Positions 1-5,588 are shown, counted from the first letter of the stretch. The stretch: 5,588 nucleotides of DNA from Verrucomicrobiota bacterium (GCA_026398285.1 JAPLTI010000037.1:1-5588); one strand, 5' to 3'. The notes: generated by a model from the letters alone, not told the origin. Made by a program: numbers and translations.

Positions 1-455
1 GCATTGCGTTTCCCAATACCGCTTCACTTTGGCTGGATAGCGTGTGGCACATTGCCCTGCCTGCCACGATTCTCTCGCTCGGCGGCATTGCCGTTCAGTC
101 CCGCTACATCAGGGCCAGTATGCTTGAAACCTTGCGCGAAGGATATGTCCGCACCGCTCGAGCGAAGGGACTCGATGAGGATACGATTTTCTACAAACAC
201 GCACTGAGAAACTCGATTCGACCGCTCATCACCGGAATCGGGGGGCTTCTCCCAGCGCTTATCGGCGGATCGGTGATAGTGGAAACTATTTTTGCTTATC
301 CCGGCATGGGTCGCTTGGGATATGAAGCCGTGCTGGAGCGGGATTATCCTACGCTTGTCGCATTGAATTTTATTGTGGCGGCACTTGTGCTGCTTGGGAA
401 TCTGGTTTCAGACCTCCTCTACGCCGTGGTCGATCCCCGTGTTCGTTTGGAGTAG
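1..455 (+). CDS. Dipeptide/oligopeptide ABC transporter permease, OppB/DppB type (3' part only)
   Basis: This is an inner-membrane permease subunit of a peptide or nickel-type ABC importer, cut by the left window edge. The reading frame is open from base 3 and gives the last 150 residues. Numbering those visible residues, the cytoplasmic EAA-type loop that docks on the ATPase is clear at about 46-73, with the core YVRTARAKGL and the HALRNSIRPL that follows. Next come a hydrophobic segment, the family signature ETIFAYPGMGRL (94-105), the RDYP motif (113-116), a last membrane segment (about 118-142) and the usual DPRVRLE tail. The RDYP and N-x-x-x-D-L-L-Y-A features fit the B-type permease better than the C-type. 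A C-type partner normally follows, but menB comes next here, so any partner must lie upstream or elsewhere. The transported substrate cannot be read from this fragment. Family assignment is very secure; the exact subtype is less so. Confidence 0.93.
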   Translation, partial: IAFPNTASLWLDSVWHIALPATILSLGGIAVQSRYIRASMLETLREGYVRTARAKGLDEDTIFYKHALRNSIRPLITGIGGLLPALIGGSVIVETIFAYPGMGRLGYEAVLERDYPTLVALNFIVAALVLLGNLVSDLLYAVVDPRVRLE

Positions 456-458
456 AGC

Positions 459-464
459 GAGAGG
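459..464 (+). promoter_or_regulatory. Possible Shine-Dalgarno for an alternative TTG start of menB
   Basis: GAGAGG lies 6 nt upstream of a TTG at 471 that is in frame with menB. It would add 12 residues (beginning MAEVRHPV) and give a 286-residue protein, close to the 285 residues of E. coli MenB. The ATG at 507 has no such site, but most other genes in this window also lack one, so the match may be chance. It leaves the menB start unresolved between 471 and 507. Confidence 0.35.
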
Positions 465-506
465 ATTTCATTGGCCGAGGTCAGGCATCCAGTTAGCGTT
501 TTGCGC

Positions 507-1331
507 ATGAAATCCGCATTGGACTGGAAGGCAGCGTTGCAATTTGAGGACATCCGCTATGAAAAGGCGGAGGGCATAGCCAAGATTACGATCAACCGCC
601 CCGAGCGCCGGAATGCTTTTCGACCGCTCACAGTGGATGTGATGCGGCGGGCGCTTCAGGACGCGCGGGATGACTCCTCTATCGGCGTGGTGATTTTGAC
701 CGGCGAGGGCGAGTTGGCATTTTGCTCCGGGGGCGACCAGAAAATCCGTGGCGACGCCGGCTATTCCGATGCGGGCGGCGTTGAGCGCTTGAATGTGCTG
801 GATTTTCAGCGCGAGATTCGCACCTGTCCCAAGCCAGTCATTGCAATGGTCGCCGGTTGGGCGGTCGGTGGCGGCCATGTGCTGCATGTCATGTGCGACC
901 TGACTATCGCCGCCGAGAATGCCAAGTTCGGCCAGACTGGTCCGCGCGTCGGTTCCTTTGATGGCGGTTTCGGTGCCAGCTACCTGGCGCGCATTGTGGG
1001 TCAAAAAAAGGCCCGCGAGATTTGGTTCCTCTGCCGCACTTATGATGCGAAGCAGGCGCTGGAGATGGGCCTCGTCAACACGGTCGTGCCTTACGAGGAA
1101 CTCGAAATCGAGACCGTGAAATGGTGCCGCGAGATTCTCGACAAGTCTCCGCTTGCGATCCGCTGCCTCAAGGCGGCGTTGAATGCCGACTGCGATGGCC
1201 AGGCGGGGCTTCAGGAGCTCGCCGGTAACGCCACCCTTCTTTATTACATGACCGAGGAAGGCCAGGAGGGCAGGAATGCTTTTGTGGAAAAACGCCAGCC
1301 AGACTTCGGGAAATTTCCCAAGCGTCCGTGA
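507..1331 (+). CDS. menB: 1,4-dihydroxy-2-naphthoyl-CoA synthase (MenB)
   Basis: This cytosolic crotonase-superfamily enzyme closes the second ring of menaquinone by converting o-succinylbenzoyl-CoA to DHNA-CoA. From the ATG at 507 it has 274 residues. Visible landmarks are the NRPERRNAF segment (30-38), the CoA/oxyanion-hole segment CSGGDQ (73-78), Y86, the second oxyanion segment GGGH (121-124), QTGPRVGSFDGG (143-154) and YYMTEEG (246-252). With a constant offset of 11 these align with E. coli catalytic residues Y97, S161, D163 and Y258. G145 sits where type II enzymes carry an aspartate, so this should be the type I, bicarbonate-dependent form. The C-terminal 60 residues are strikingly similar to the E. 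coli protein. The start could instead be TTG at 471, which has a Shine-Dalgarno-like site. The stop overlaps the menA start by 4 nt. The upstream permease stop lies in the same reading frame with no terminator between, so cotranscription is possible. Confidence 0.97.
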   Translation: MKSALDWKAALQFEDIRYEKAEGIAKITINRPERRNAFRPLTVDVMRRALQDARDDSSIGVVILTGEGELAFCSGGDQKIRGDAGYSDAGGVERLNVLDFQREIRTCPKPVIAMVAGWAVGGGHVLHVMCDLTIAAENAKFGQTGPRVGSFDGGFGASYLARIVGQKKAREIWFLCRTYDAKQALEMGLVNTVVPYEELEIETVKWCREILDKSPLAIRCLKAALNADCDGQAGLQELAGNATLLYYMTEEGQEGRNAFVEKRQPDFGKFPKRP

Positions 1332-2233
1332 GTGCGTCCTCGCCCAGTCTCCTCAGCGCATGGGTGATTGCAAGCCGCCCGAAGACCCTTTTCGCCTCCA
1401 TCTCTCCGGTTCTTCTTGGCACGGCGCTTGCCTACTCCCGCGGACTGGGTGACGGAGTGGCAGCGTGTCTGGCATTTCTCGGCGCGATTTTCATCCAGAT
1501 CGGCACGAATCTCGCGAATGATTACTGGGATGCAAAAAAAGGCGCCGACCGCGCGGATCGCCTCGGCCCAGTGCGGGTCACATCGGCCGGGTTGCTGAAG
1601 CCCCGAACTGTCTTTTTGGGAATGGCATTCTGTTTCGCGGTGGCCTCTCTCGCGGGACTATGGCTCATCGCACGGGCAGGATGGCCAGTGGCTGTGATTG
1701 GAGTCGTATCGATACTCTGCGGTATCATCTACACAGCGGGACCATTCCCTCTGGCTTATGTGGGATTGGGGGATGTTTTCACTTTCGTATTTTTCGGGTT
1801 GGTGGCGACTTCCGGCACCTACTTTGTCGAGGCGAGGGAATTTTCCATGACATCGCTCATTCTCGGAACCGTGCCAGGGTTTTACTCTGTGGTTTTGATT
1901 GCCCTGAACAACCTGCGAGACCGCGAGTCCGATCTTCTATCGAATAAAAAAACCCTCGCTGTGCGCTTCGGCGCGGATTTTGCGCGCTGGGAAATTGCTC
2001 TCTGCCTTTTTGCTCCTTGTTTGGTGCCTCTTTGGCTCTGGCATGACGGGCTTCTGGATTGGTGGATGGCTCTTGTTTGTTTTCTTCCGGCTATTCTGCA
2101 CGGCATCGCAGTGGGAGCAGCTGTTTTTCGCATTCGGGACATGAGGGAAATCAATCGCGTCTTTCCGCTGACAGCCAATGCCAGCCTCTCGATGGCTGTG
2201 GTTATTTCCCTCTTTCTGTTAACCCGAAAATGA
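1328..2233 (+). CDS. menA: 1,4-dihydroxy-2-naphthoate polyprenyltransferase (MenA)
   Basis: This integral-membrane UbiA-superfamily prenyltransferase joins DHNA to a polyprenyl diphosphate, giving demethylmenaquinone. The protein has 301 residues, normal for MenA, and about nine hydrophobic segments. The family N-terminal motif SRPKTL is at 16-21. The first Mg-diphosphate motif is NDYWDAKKGAD (64-74), followed by RLGPVRVTSAG (78-88), a MenA-specific stretch. The second aspartate motif is NNLRDRESD (194-202), followed by KKTLAVRFG (207-215). These features separate it from UbiA, heme O synthase and chlorophyll synthase relatives. The start is a GTG whose last two bases are shared with the TGA of menB (GTGA). 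No Shine-Dalgarno sequence is visible, so translation is probably coupled to menB. The stop overlaps menC in an ATGA. Prenyl chain length cannot be predicted from the sequence. Confidence 0.96.
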   Translation: MSASSPSLLSAWVIASRPKTLFASISPVLLGTALAYSRGLGDGVAACLAFLGAIFIQIGTNLANDYWDAKKGADRADRLGPVRVTSAGLLKPRTVFLGMAFCFAVASLAGLWLIARAGWPVAVIGVVSILCGIIYTAGPFPLAYVGLGDVFTFVFFGLVATSGTYFVEAREFSMTSLILGTVPGFYSVVLIALNNLRDRESDLLSNKKTLAVRFGADFARWEIALCLFAPCLVPLWLWHDGLLDWWMALVCFLPAILHGIAVGAAVFRIRDMREINRVFPLTANASLSMAVVISLFLLTRK

Positions 2234-3219
2234 AACCCCTCGCTTGCGCTGAAGAGGGGTGGCCAAAGGGGATAAAATTTTTCCGATACGCTCTGCCCAT
2301 GACTGCCGGAGGAGTCAGGGAGGGAATTCTCCTGCGTCTCGAAAACTCCGACGGCGTCGTGGGGTGGGGGGATGCGGCTCCGCTGCGGGGTTGGAGCACG
2401 GAGACTCTGGACGATGTCGTTGCCAGCATCCGCGCTGTTGAGAGGGAGGCTCAATGGCCTTCGTCTCTTGTGTGCGCCATCGAAGCAGCGAAGTGCTCGT
2501 TGATGAACTATGGGGTATGGGAAGCAAGACGCTGCCTGGTTCCTTTGAATGCGCTGCTCGATGGATCGTTTCAGAATATTTTGGAGGGCGCGGGTTCGGC
2601 ACTCGCACGAGGTTGCCGATTTTTAAAAATCAAGGTTGCAAGGATTTTTCCCGAGGACTTGCCGTCATTGTTGCGGGAGATTTCTGTTCTAGCCAATGGG
2701 CGTTGCCGTTTTCGAATCGATCCCAACCGTGCTTGGGAATTTGATCTCACTCTGCGAGTGGCGGAGGCGATCAAGGCCTTTCCGGTGGATTATCTCGAGG
2801 AGCCGCTGCGGGATTTTTCCCTTCTACCGGAGTTGATAAAAAAATGCCCTGTTGGAATCGCGCTGGACGAAACCCTGCGCGAAATCAGTCCCTCAAAACT
2901 GCCTGCTTTCAAGGGCGCGTCGGCTCTTGTTCTCAAGCCAACTCTCATGGGAGGTTTCAAGATGTGCATGGATTTTGCGGAAGCGGGCGCTGCGCTTGGC
3001 ATGGCCTCTGTCGTGAGCGCCTGCTACGAGTCGGGGGTCGGTATTCATGCTCTCGGGAAGTTCGCCCTGGCCCTGCCTTGTGAAGCGGCTGTGGGGCTCG
3101 ATACCTACTCACGTCTTGAGGAGGATGTGCTTTGCGAGCGCCTTGATTTGGGCGATTTTGTTTTCCACGGGGAACACCGTTTACCGGATGTCGATATTTC
3201 AAAACTCCATCCTCTCTAA
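2230..3219 (+). CDS. menC: o-succinylbenzoate synthase (MenC)
   Basis: This enolase-superfamily enzyme dehydrates SHCHC to o-succinylbenzoate in the cytosol and requires Mg2+. From the ATG at 2230 it has 329 residues, typical of the family. The N-terminal capping domain covers about 1-110 (with GWGDAAPL at 45-52) and the barrel follows. The catalytic lysine pair is K133-I-K135. The metal ligands are D164 (in RIDPNRAW), E190 (in YLEEP) and D213 (in ALDE), and the second-side lysine is K236 (in LVLKP). This set matches E. coli MenC K131/K133, D161, E190, D213 and K235. The relaxed enolase group also contains N-acylamino-acid racemases and dipeptide epimerases, but the menA and menE neighbours settle the role. 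The ATG shares bases with the menA stop (ATGA) and no Shine-Dalgarno sequence is seen. The open frame extends upstream into menA, but that extension is a shadow of menA. Confidence 0.95.
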   Translation: MKPLACAEEGWPKGIKFFRYALPMTAGGVREGILLRLENSDGVVGWGDAAPLRGWSTETLDDVVASIRAVEREAQWPSSLVCAIEAAKCSLMNYGVWEARRCLVPLNALLDGSFQNILEGAGSALARGCRFLKIKVARIFPEDLPSLLREISVLANGRCRFRIDPNRAWEFDLTLRVAEAIKAFPVDYLEEPLRDFSLLPELIKKCPVGIALDETLREISPSKLPAFKGASALVLKPTLMGGFKMCMDFAEAGAALGMASVVSACYESGVGIHALGKFALALPCEAAVGLDTYSRLEEDVLCERLDLGDFVFHGEHRLPDVDISKLHPL

Positions 3220-4537
3220 AGCTGCAGACTTCAGTGATGCTGTGGCTCTGCTTGACCGTGCCAGCGGGCGCTCGGTTCGTTATTCCGAGTTGGAGGGTTT
3301 TTTGTCCTCGCGGCTGGACGGATTTTCTTTCGATGGCACAAGACCTTTTGCCACTTGGGCTGCGCCGGATTTTTCCCATGCCACGCTCTTGCTCGCATTG
3401 CTCGCGCGGGATTGCTTGCTGGCGCCGCTGAGTCCCCGTTTGCCTGAAGCCGAGGCACTGAAGCGGGCTGAGTGGATTGGCGCTGGAGGTTTTTGGAAGG
3501 CCGAGGGATTTTTCAATTTGTCACCCCTCTTCCGCCAGATCAGGGCTGGATCAGCCGGAACGATGCTTTTCACATCTGGCTCAACTGGCGAACCTCGCGC
3601 GGTCTGGCATGATTTGGAATCCCACATTGCAAATGCCCTGGGCGCCGGGGAGATGATGCTTCTCCAGCCTGGTTGCGCCTGGTTGCTTTCGCTTCCGCTG
3701 AATCATGTGAGCGGTTTTTCTATACTCATCCGCTGCCTCCTCGCAGGTGCCACGGTTGTCTTTCCCGATCAAAAATCCCCTTTCAAAGATCAAATAGAAG
3801 ATGCCGCTCTCACCCATGTCTCCCTCGTGGGGGTTCAGTTGCGGCGACTCCTTGCAGATGAGGCTTCGTTTTCCCATTTGCAGGCCGTTCTCCTCGGCGG
3901 AGGGCCCGTTGATCAGGGACTCGTCTCTCATGCCATCAAAGCCGGTGTCCCGCTTCACATCACCTATGGAATGACTGAGACGGCGTCACAGATTACCACC
4001 AGTGACCGATTGCATTCAGTTCCCGGCGTTATTCATGCAGGCAAGCCGCTTCCCGGTCGGGAGGTTCGCATCTCGCCTGATGGCGAAATTCAAGTGCGCG
4101 GCGCGATTTTGCCCCGAGCCATTTTGTCGGGAGGCGAACTGCGCCAGTCGCTGACGGAAGACGGATGGTTTTCCACGGGGGATGCCGGGAGGTTTGATCC
4201 TGCTGGAAATCTCGTTGTCAGCGGGCGCCGGAGTCGCATGTTTATTTCCGGAGGTGAGAATATTTGCCCCGAGGTCATCGAGACTTTGCTGGCATCTTTT
4301 CCCCAGGTGCGGCGCGTGGTTGTGGTGGGAGTTCCGCATGAGGAATTCGGAGCCCGCCCGGTCGCTTTTGTTGCTGGCGAGGCCAGTCCGGATCGCCTGA
4401 AGGAATTTTTAAAAGCCCGCCTTGAGAGTTTTTATGTTCCCGACGCCTTCTTGCCGTGGCCGGGCGAGGTGTCCCCGGATGATGCCAAAGTGAACTTTGA
4501 TTTTTTCAGCCGACTTGCCCGCGAGAGTGTTCTTTGA
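3188..4537 (+). CDS. menE: o-succinylbenzoate-CoA ligase (MenE)
   Basis: This ANL-superfamily adenylating enzyme activates o-succinylbenzoate with ATP and joins it to CoA, supplying the MenB substrate. From the ATG at 3188 it has 449 residues, close to E. coli MenE (about 451). Motifs in order are the phosphate-binding loop FTSGSTGEPRAV (128-139), LPLNHVSG (169-176), YGMTETASQ (260-268), FSTGD (328-332), the hinge region GRRSRMFISGGENICPEVIE (346-365) and the C-terminal DDAKVNF (431-437), where K434 is the likely catalytic lysine. Two positions differ from the family norm: R137 replaces the usual P-loop lysine, and S349 stands where a hinge Asp or Lys is expected. The start overlaps the menC end by 32 nt. 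A weak GGGGA lies 14 nt upstream, too far for a good ribosome site. The frame is open upstream to 3047 inside menC, but that part does not resemble MenE. The C-terminal lid and motif order make the ligase identity firm; the operon context gives the substrate. Confidence 0.94.
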   Translation: MSIFQNSILSKAADFSDAVALLDRASGRSVRYSELEGFLSSRLDGFSFDGTRPFATWAAPDFSHATLLLALLARDCLLAPLSPRLPEAEALKRAEWIGAGGFWKAEGFFNLSPLFRQIRAGSAGTMLFTSGSTGEPRAVWHDLESHIANALGAGEMMLLQPGCAWLLSLPLNHVSGFSILIRCLLAGATVVFPDQKSPFKDQIEDAALTHVSLVGVQLRRLLADEASFSHLQAVLLGGGPVDQGLVSHAIKAGVPLHITYGMTETASQITTSDRLHSVPGVIHAGKPLPGREVRISPDGEIQVRGAILPRAILSGGELRQSLTEDGWFSTGDAGRFDPAGNLVVSGRRSRMFISGGENICPEVIETLLASFPQVRRVVVVGVPHEEFGARPVAFVAGEASPDRLKEFLKARLESFYVPDAFLPWPGEVSPDDAKVNFDFFSRLARESVL

Positions 4538-4549
4538 TAGCGAAGCAGG

Positions 4550-5002
4550 ATGATTCGAATATTCACCCTCGCCGCAGTTGTGATTTCTACATGGTGTCTT
4601 GTTGGATGCCTCTCGTCTCCCATCACCAGTTCTGGTGGCATCGGGGCAGTGACGGTTCACGATACGAATGCAGATGCCGTCACAGCCGCCGCCCGGAATG
4701 TTTTCGCCTCGCGCGGTTATACGCTCTCTGGAGTCGACTATCCGAATTCGATCTCTTTTGACAAACCCGCCGGCGGCTTTGGAAATGTGATGTGGGGAAG
4801 CTATGGCAACCCGCAGACGATCCGGGTTCGCCTCGCCATGATGCCAATTCCAGGAACCGATAATATCCGCCTCGAGCCCAAAGTTTTTTCCGTGAGCGAT
4901 GCCGGGGAGGCTGGATTTGACAATGCGAGGCCTCTTTTTGGCATCTGGAACGCCGAGTTCGGTCCCATGTTGAAGGACATCGCGCGCAAGGCCGGCGACT
5001 AG
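4550..5002 (+). CDS. Predicted small lipoprotein of unknown function
   Basis: This gene encodes 150 residues. The N-terminus is a signal peptide: Arg at position 3, a hydrophobic core at about 4-18, and a lipobox L-V-G-C with Cys at 20. Lipidation after cleavage would leave about 131 residues. The residue after the Cys is Leu, not Asp, so by the E. coli sorting rule it would be sent to the outer membrane. The mature part starts with a Ser/Gly-rich linker (21-31). A likely helix follows (40-55), then alternating strand-like segments including SISFDKPAGGFG (67-78) and IRVRLAMMPI (91-100), and a C-terminal helix (about 132-148). I do not recognise the family. It begins 12 nt after menE and may ride on the men transcript, although a menaquinone role is not implied. 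An AGCAGG directly abuts the ATG, too close to be a normal ribosome site. dnaN follows after 57 bp. Confidence 0.82.
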   Translation: MIRIFTLAAVVISTWCLVGCLSSPITSSGGIGAVTVHDTNADAVTAAARNVFASRGYTLSGVDYPNSISFDKPAGGFGNVMWGSYGNPQTIRVRLAMMPIPGTDNIRLEPKVFSVSDAGEAGFDNARPLFGIWNAEFGPMLKDIARKAGD

Positions 5003-5017
5003 TGTTTCTCTACCTCG

Positions 5018-5046
5018 TTGACATAGGCTTTTCCTCTCTCTAAACA
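5018..5046 (+). promoter_or_regulatory. Putative sigma-70 promoter for dnaN
   Basis: A perfect -35 box TTGACA (5018-5023) is followed by a 17-bp spacer and TAAACA (5041-5046), a weak -10 that matches three of six consensus positions. Transcription would start near 5052-5054, only about 6-8 nt before the dnaN ATG at 5060, so the mRNA would be nearly leaderless. The box lies in the 57-bp non-coding gap between the lipoprotein stop and dnaN. The pyrimidine-rich spacer (TTTTCCTCTCTC) is unusual but not disqualifying. No terminator hairpin is visible in this gap, so read-through from upstream is also possible. Confidence 0.5.
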
Positions 5047-5059
5047 TCCACGCAACCAA

Positions 5060-5588
5060 ATGAAGATCGCAGTCACCAAAGAAGCCCTGCTCGAAGGATT
5101 GCAACGCATCCAGAATGTCGTCAGCACACGCCCGACGCTCCCGATTCTCACCAACGCACTCCTTGAGGCCGATGAAACCGGCCTGACCCTCACCACCACC
5201 GACCTGAATGTGGGCATACGCTGCCGGGTCGAAGCCCGAGTCGAAAAGACGGGCGCGATCACCATACCAGCCAGAAAGCTCGTTTCGATCATCCGTGAGT
5301 TGATGAACTCCGAAGTCATCATCGAAGTGGATTCAAAAAACGCCGCCTCCATTCGCTGCGGTTCGAGTTTCTTCAAAATCTACGGTCTTCCCAAGGAGGA
5401 GTATCCCGCCTTCCCGCATTTCGAAGAGTCCAGTTCGCTCACCATTAAACAAGCCGAACTCAAAGACGGCTTGCGCAAGACTTCCTACGCGATCTCCAGT
5501 GACGAAGCGCGATATGTTCTTAATGGCATCCTTTTTTCTCTCACGGAAAATAAGCTCACCCTTGTCGCTACCGACGGTCGGCGTCTAG
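5060..5588 (+). CDS. dnaN: DNA polymerase III beta subunit, sliding clamp (DnaN), 5' part
   Basis: This is the beta clamp, a homodimeric ring that tethers the replicative polymerase to DNA. The right window edge cuts it after 176 codons plus one base, about half of the usual 365-390 residues. The visible part covers the first clamp domain and the start of the second. Landmarks are TRPTLPILTNALLE (23-36), TTTDLNVGI (45-53), IPARKL (69-74), YGLPKEEYPAFP (108-119), the family stretch YAISSDEARYVLNGILF (143-159) and LVATDGRRL (168-176), which is usually LVATDGHRL. The ATG at 5060 matches the normal family start (MKIAVTKEAL) and has no Shine-Dalgarno sequence (upstream ACGCAACCAA). Codons here favour C-ending forms such as ATC, ACC and CTC, while menC and menE use many TTT, GAT and CTT codons. 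dnaA, which often precedes dnaN, is absent, and the short upstream gap has no origin-like repeats. Confidence 0.97.
   Translation, partial: MKIAVTKEALLEGLQRIQNVVSTRPTLPILTNALLEADETGLTLTTTDLNVGIRCRVEARVEKTGAITIPARKLVSIIRELMNSEVIIEVDSKNAASIRCGSSFFKIYGLPKEEYPAFPHFEESSSLTIKQAELKDGLRKTSYAISSDEARYVLNGILFSLTENKLTLVATDGRRL

Noticed and set aside
471..499. Possible promoter before menB (TTGGCC, 17 bp, TAGCGT)
   Set aside because: Both boxes match the consensus poorly, and such pairs are common by chance. It would give a leaderless start at 507, but the support is too weak to annotate.
468..1004. 178-codon open frame on the minus strand
   Set aside because: It is fully antisense to the highly conserved first two-thirds of menB and has no recognisable protein features.
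1308..1319. Perfect palindrome GGGAAATTTCCC just before the menA start
   Set aside because: A 12-bp perfect dyad is expected about once in a window of this size, and it lies in the conserved MenB C-terminus (G-K-F-P). There is no loop for a terminator and no sign of an operator.
2059..2229. Upstream extension of the menC reading frame
   Set aside because: This stretch lies inside menA in another frame, and its translation does not resemble the MenC N-terminus. The ATG at 2230 gives the normal length and an ATGA junction.
1882..2454. 190-codon minus-strand open frame across the menA/menC junction
   Set aside because: It is antisense to two well-supported genes. Its Arg/Ser-rich, low-information peptide looks like an out-of-frame reading.
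3047..3187. Upstream extension of the menE reading frame inside menC
   Set aside because: The extra 47 residues do not resemble an ANL enzyme, while the ATG at 3188 gives the expected family length.
4758..4763. Second TTGACA inside the lipoprotein gene
   Set aside because: No acceptable -10 box lies 16-18 bp downstream, and the site is within coding sequence.
5003..5059. Replication origin next to dnaN
   Set aside because: The gap is only 57 bp, has no DnaA-box-like repeats (TTATCCACA or close variants), and dnaA is not adjacent.
4409..5104. 231-codon open frame on the minus strand
   Set aside because: It lies antisense to the menE 3' end, the lipoprotein gene and the dnaN start. All three are supported by motifs, and the predicted peptide shows no recognisable domain. 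This is typical of a shadow frame in GC-rich coding DNA.

Overview
The window holds a compact, single-strand (+) run of bacterial genes. In order these are the 3' end of a dipeptide/oligopeptide ABC-transporter permease (left edge to 455), four menaquinone (vitamin K2) biosynthesis genes menB-menA-menC-menE (507-4537), a small predicted lipoprotein (4550-5002), and the 5' part of dnaN, the DNA polymerase III sliding clamp (5060 to right edge). Almost every base is coding. The only real intergenic gaps are about 51 bp before menB, 12 bp before the lipoprotein gene and 57 bp before dnaN. I saw no RNA genes, mobile elements, CRISPR arrays or convincing terminators.

The organism looks like a Gram-negative, menaquinone-using bacterium with moderately high GC by eye. 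Support comes from a lipoprotein with a clear lipobox, an Escherichia-like type I MenB, and a dnaN that is not preceded by dnaA. Most starts lack a Shine-Dalgarno sequence. Verrucomicrobiota or a relative is my best guess, but this is an impression from the protein sequences and is not demonstrated.

Functionally, MenC (o-succinylbenzoate synthase), MenE (OSB-CoA ligase), MenB (DHNA-CoA synthase) and MenA (DHNA prenyltransferase) cover the pathway from SHCHC to demethylmenaquinone, except for DHNA-CoA thioesterase. MenF, MenD, MenH, that thioesterase and the final methyltransferase are not in the window. The four men genes are tightly packed: a GTGA overlap at menB/menA, an ATGA overlap at menA/menC, and a 32-nt overlap at menC/menE. 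This points to one translationally coupled operon. No terminator separates it from the upstream permease or the downstream lipoprotein gene, so the transcript could be longer.

The dnaN gene appears to have its own promoter: a perfect TTGACA box, a 17-bp spacer and a weak -10 box, giving a very short leader. Overall this is an ordinary housekeeping region. I found no convincing novel system. The points worth a second look are the altered motif residues in MenE, the unrecognised lipoprotein, the near-leaderless dnaN promoter, and a repeated 11-base word in menC/menE.
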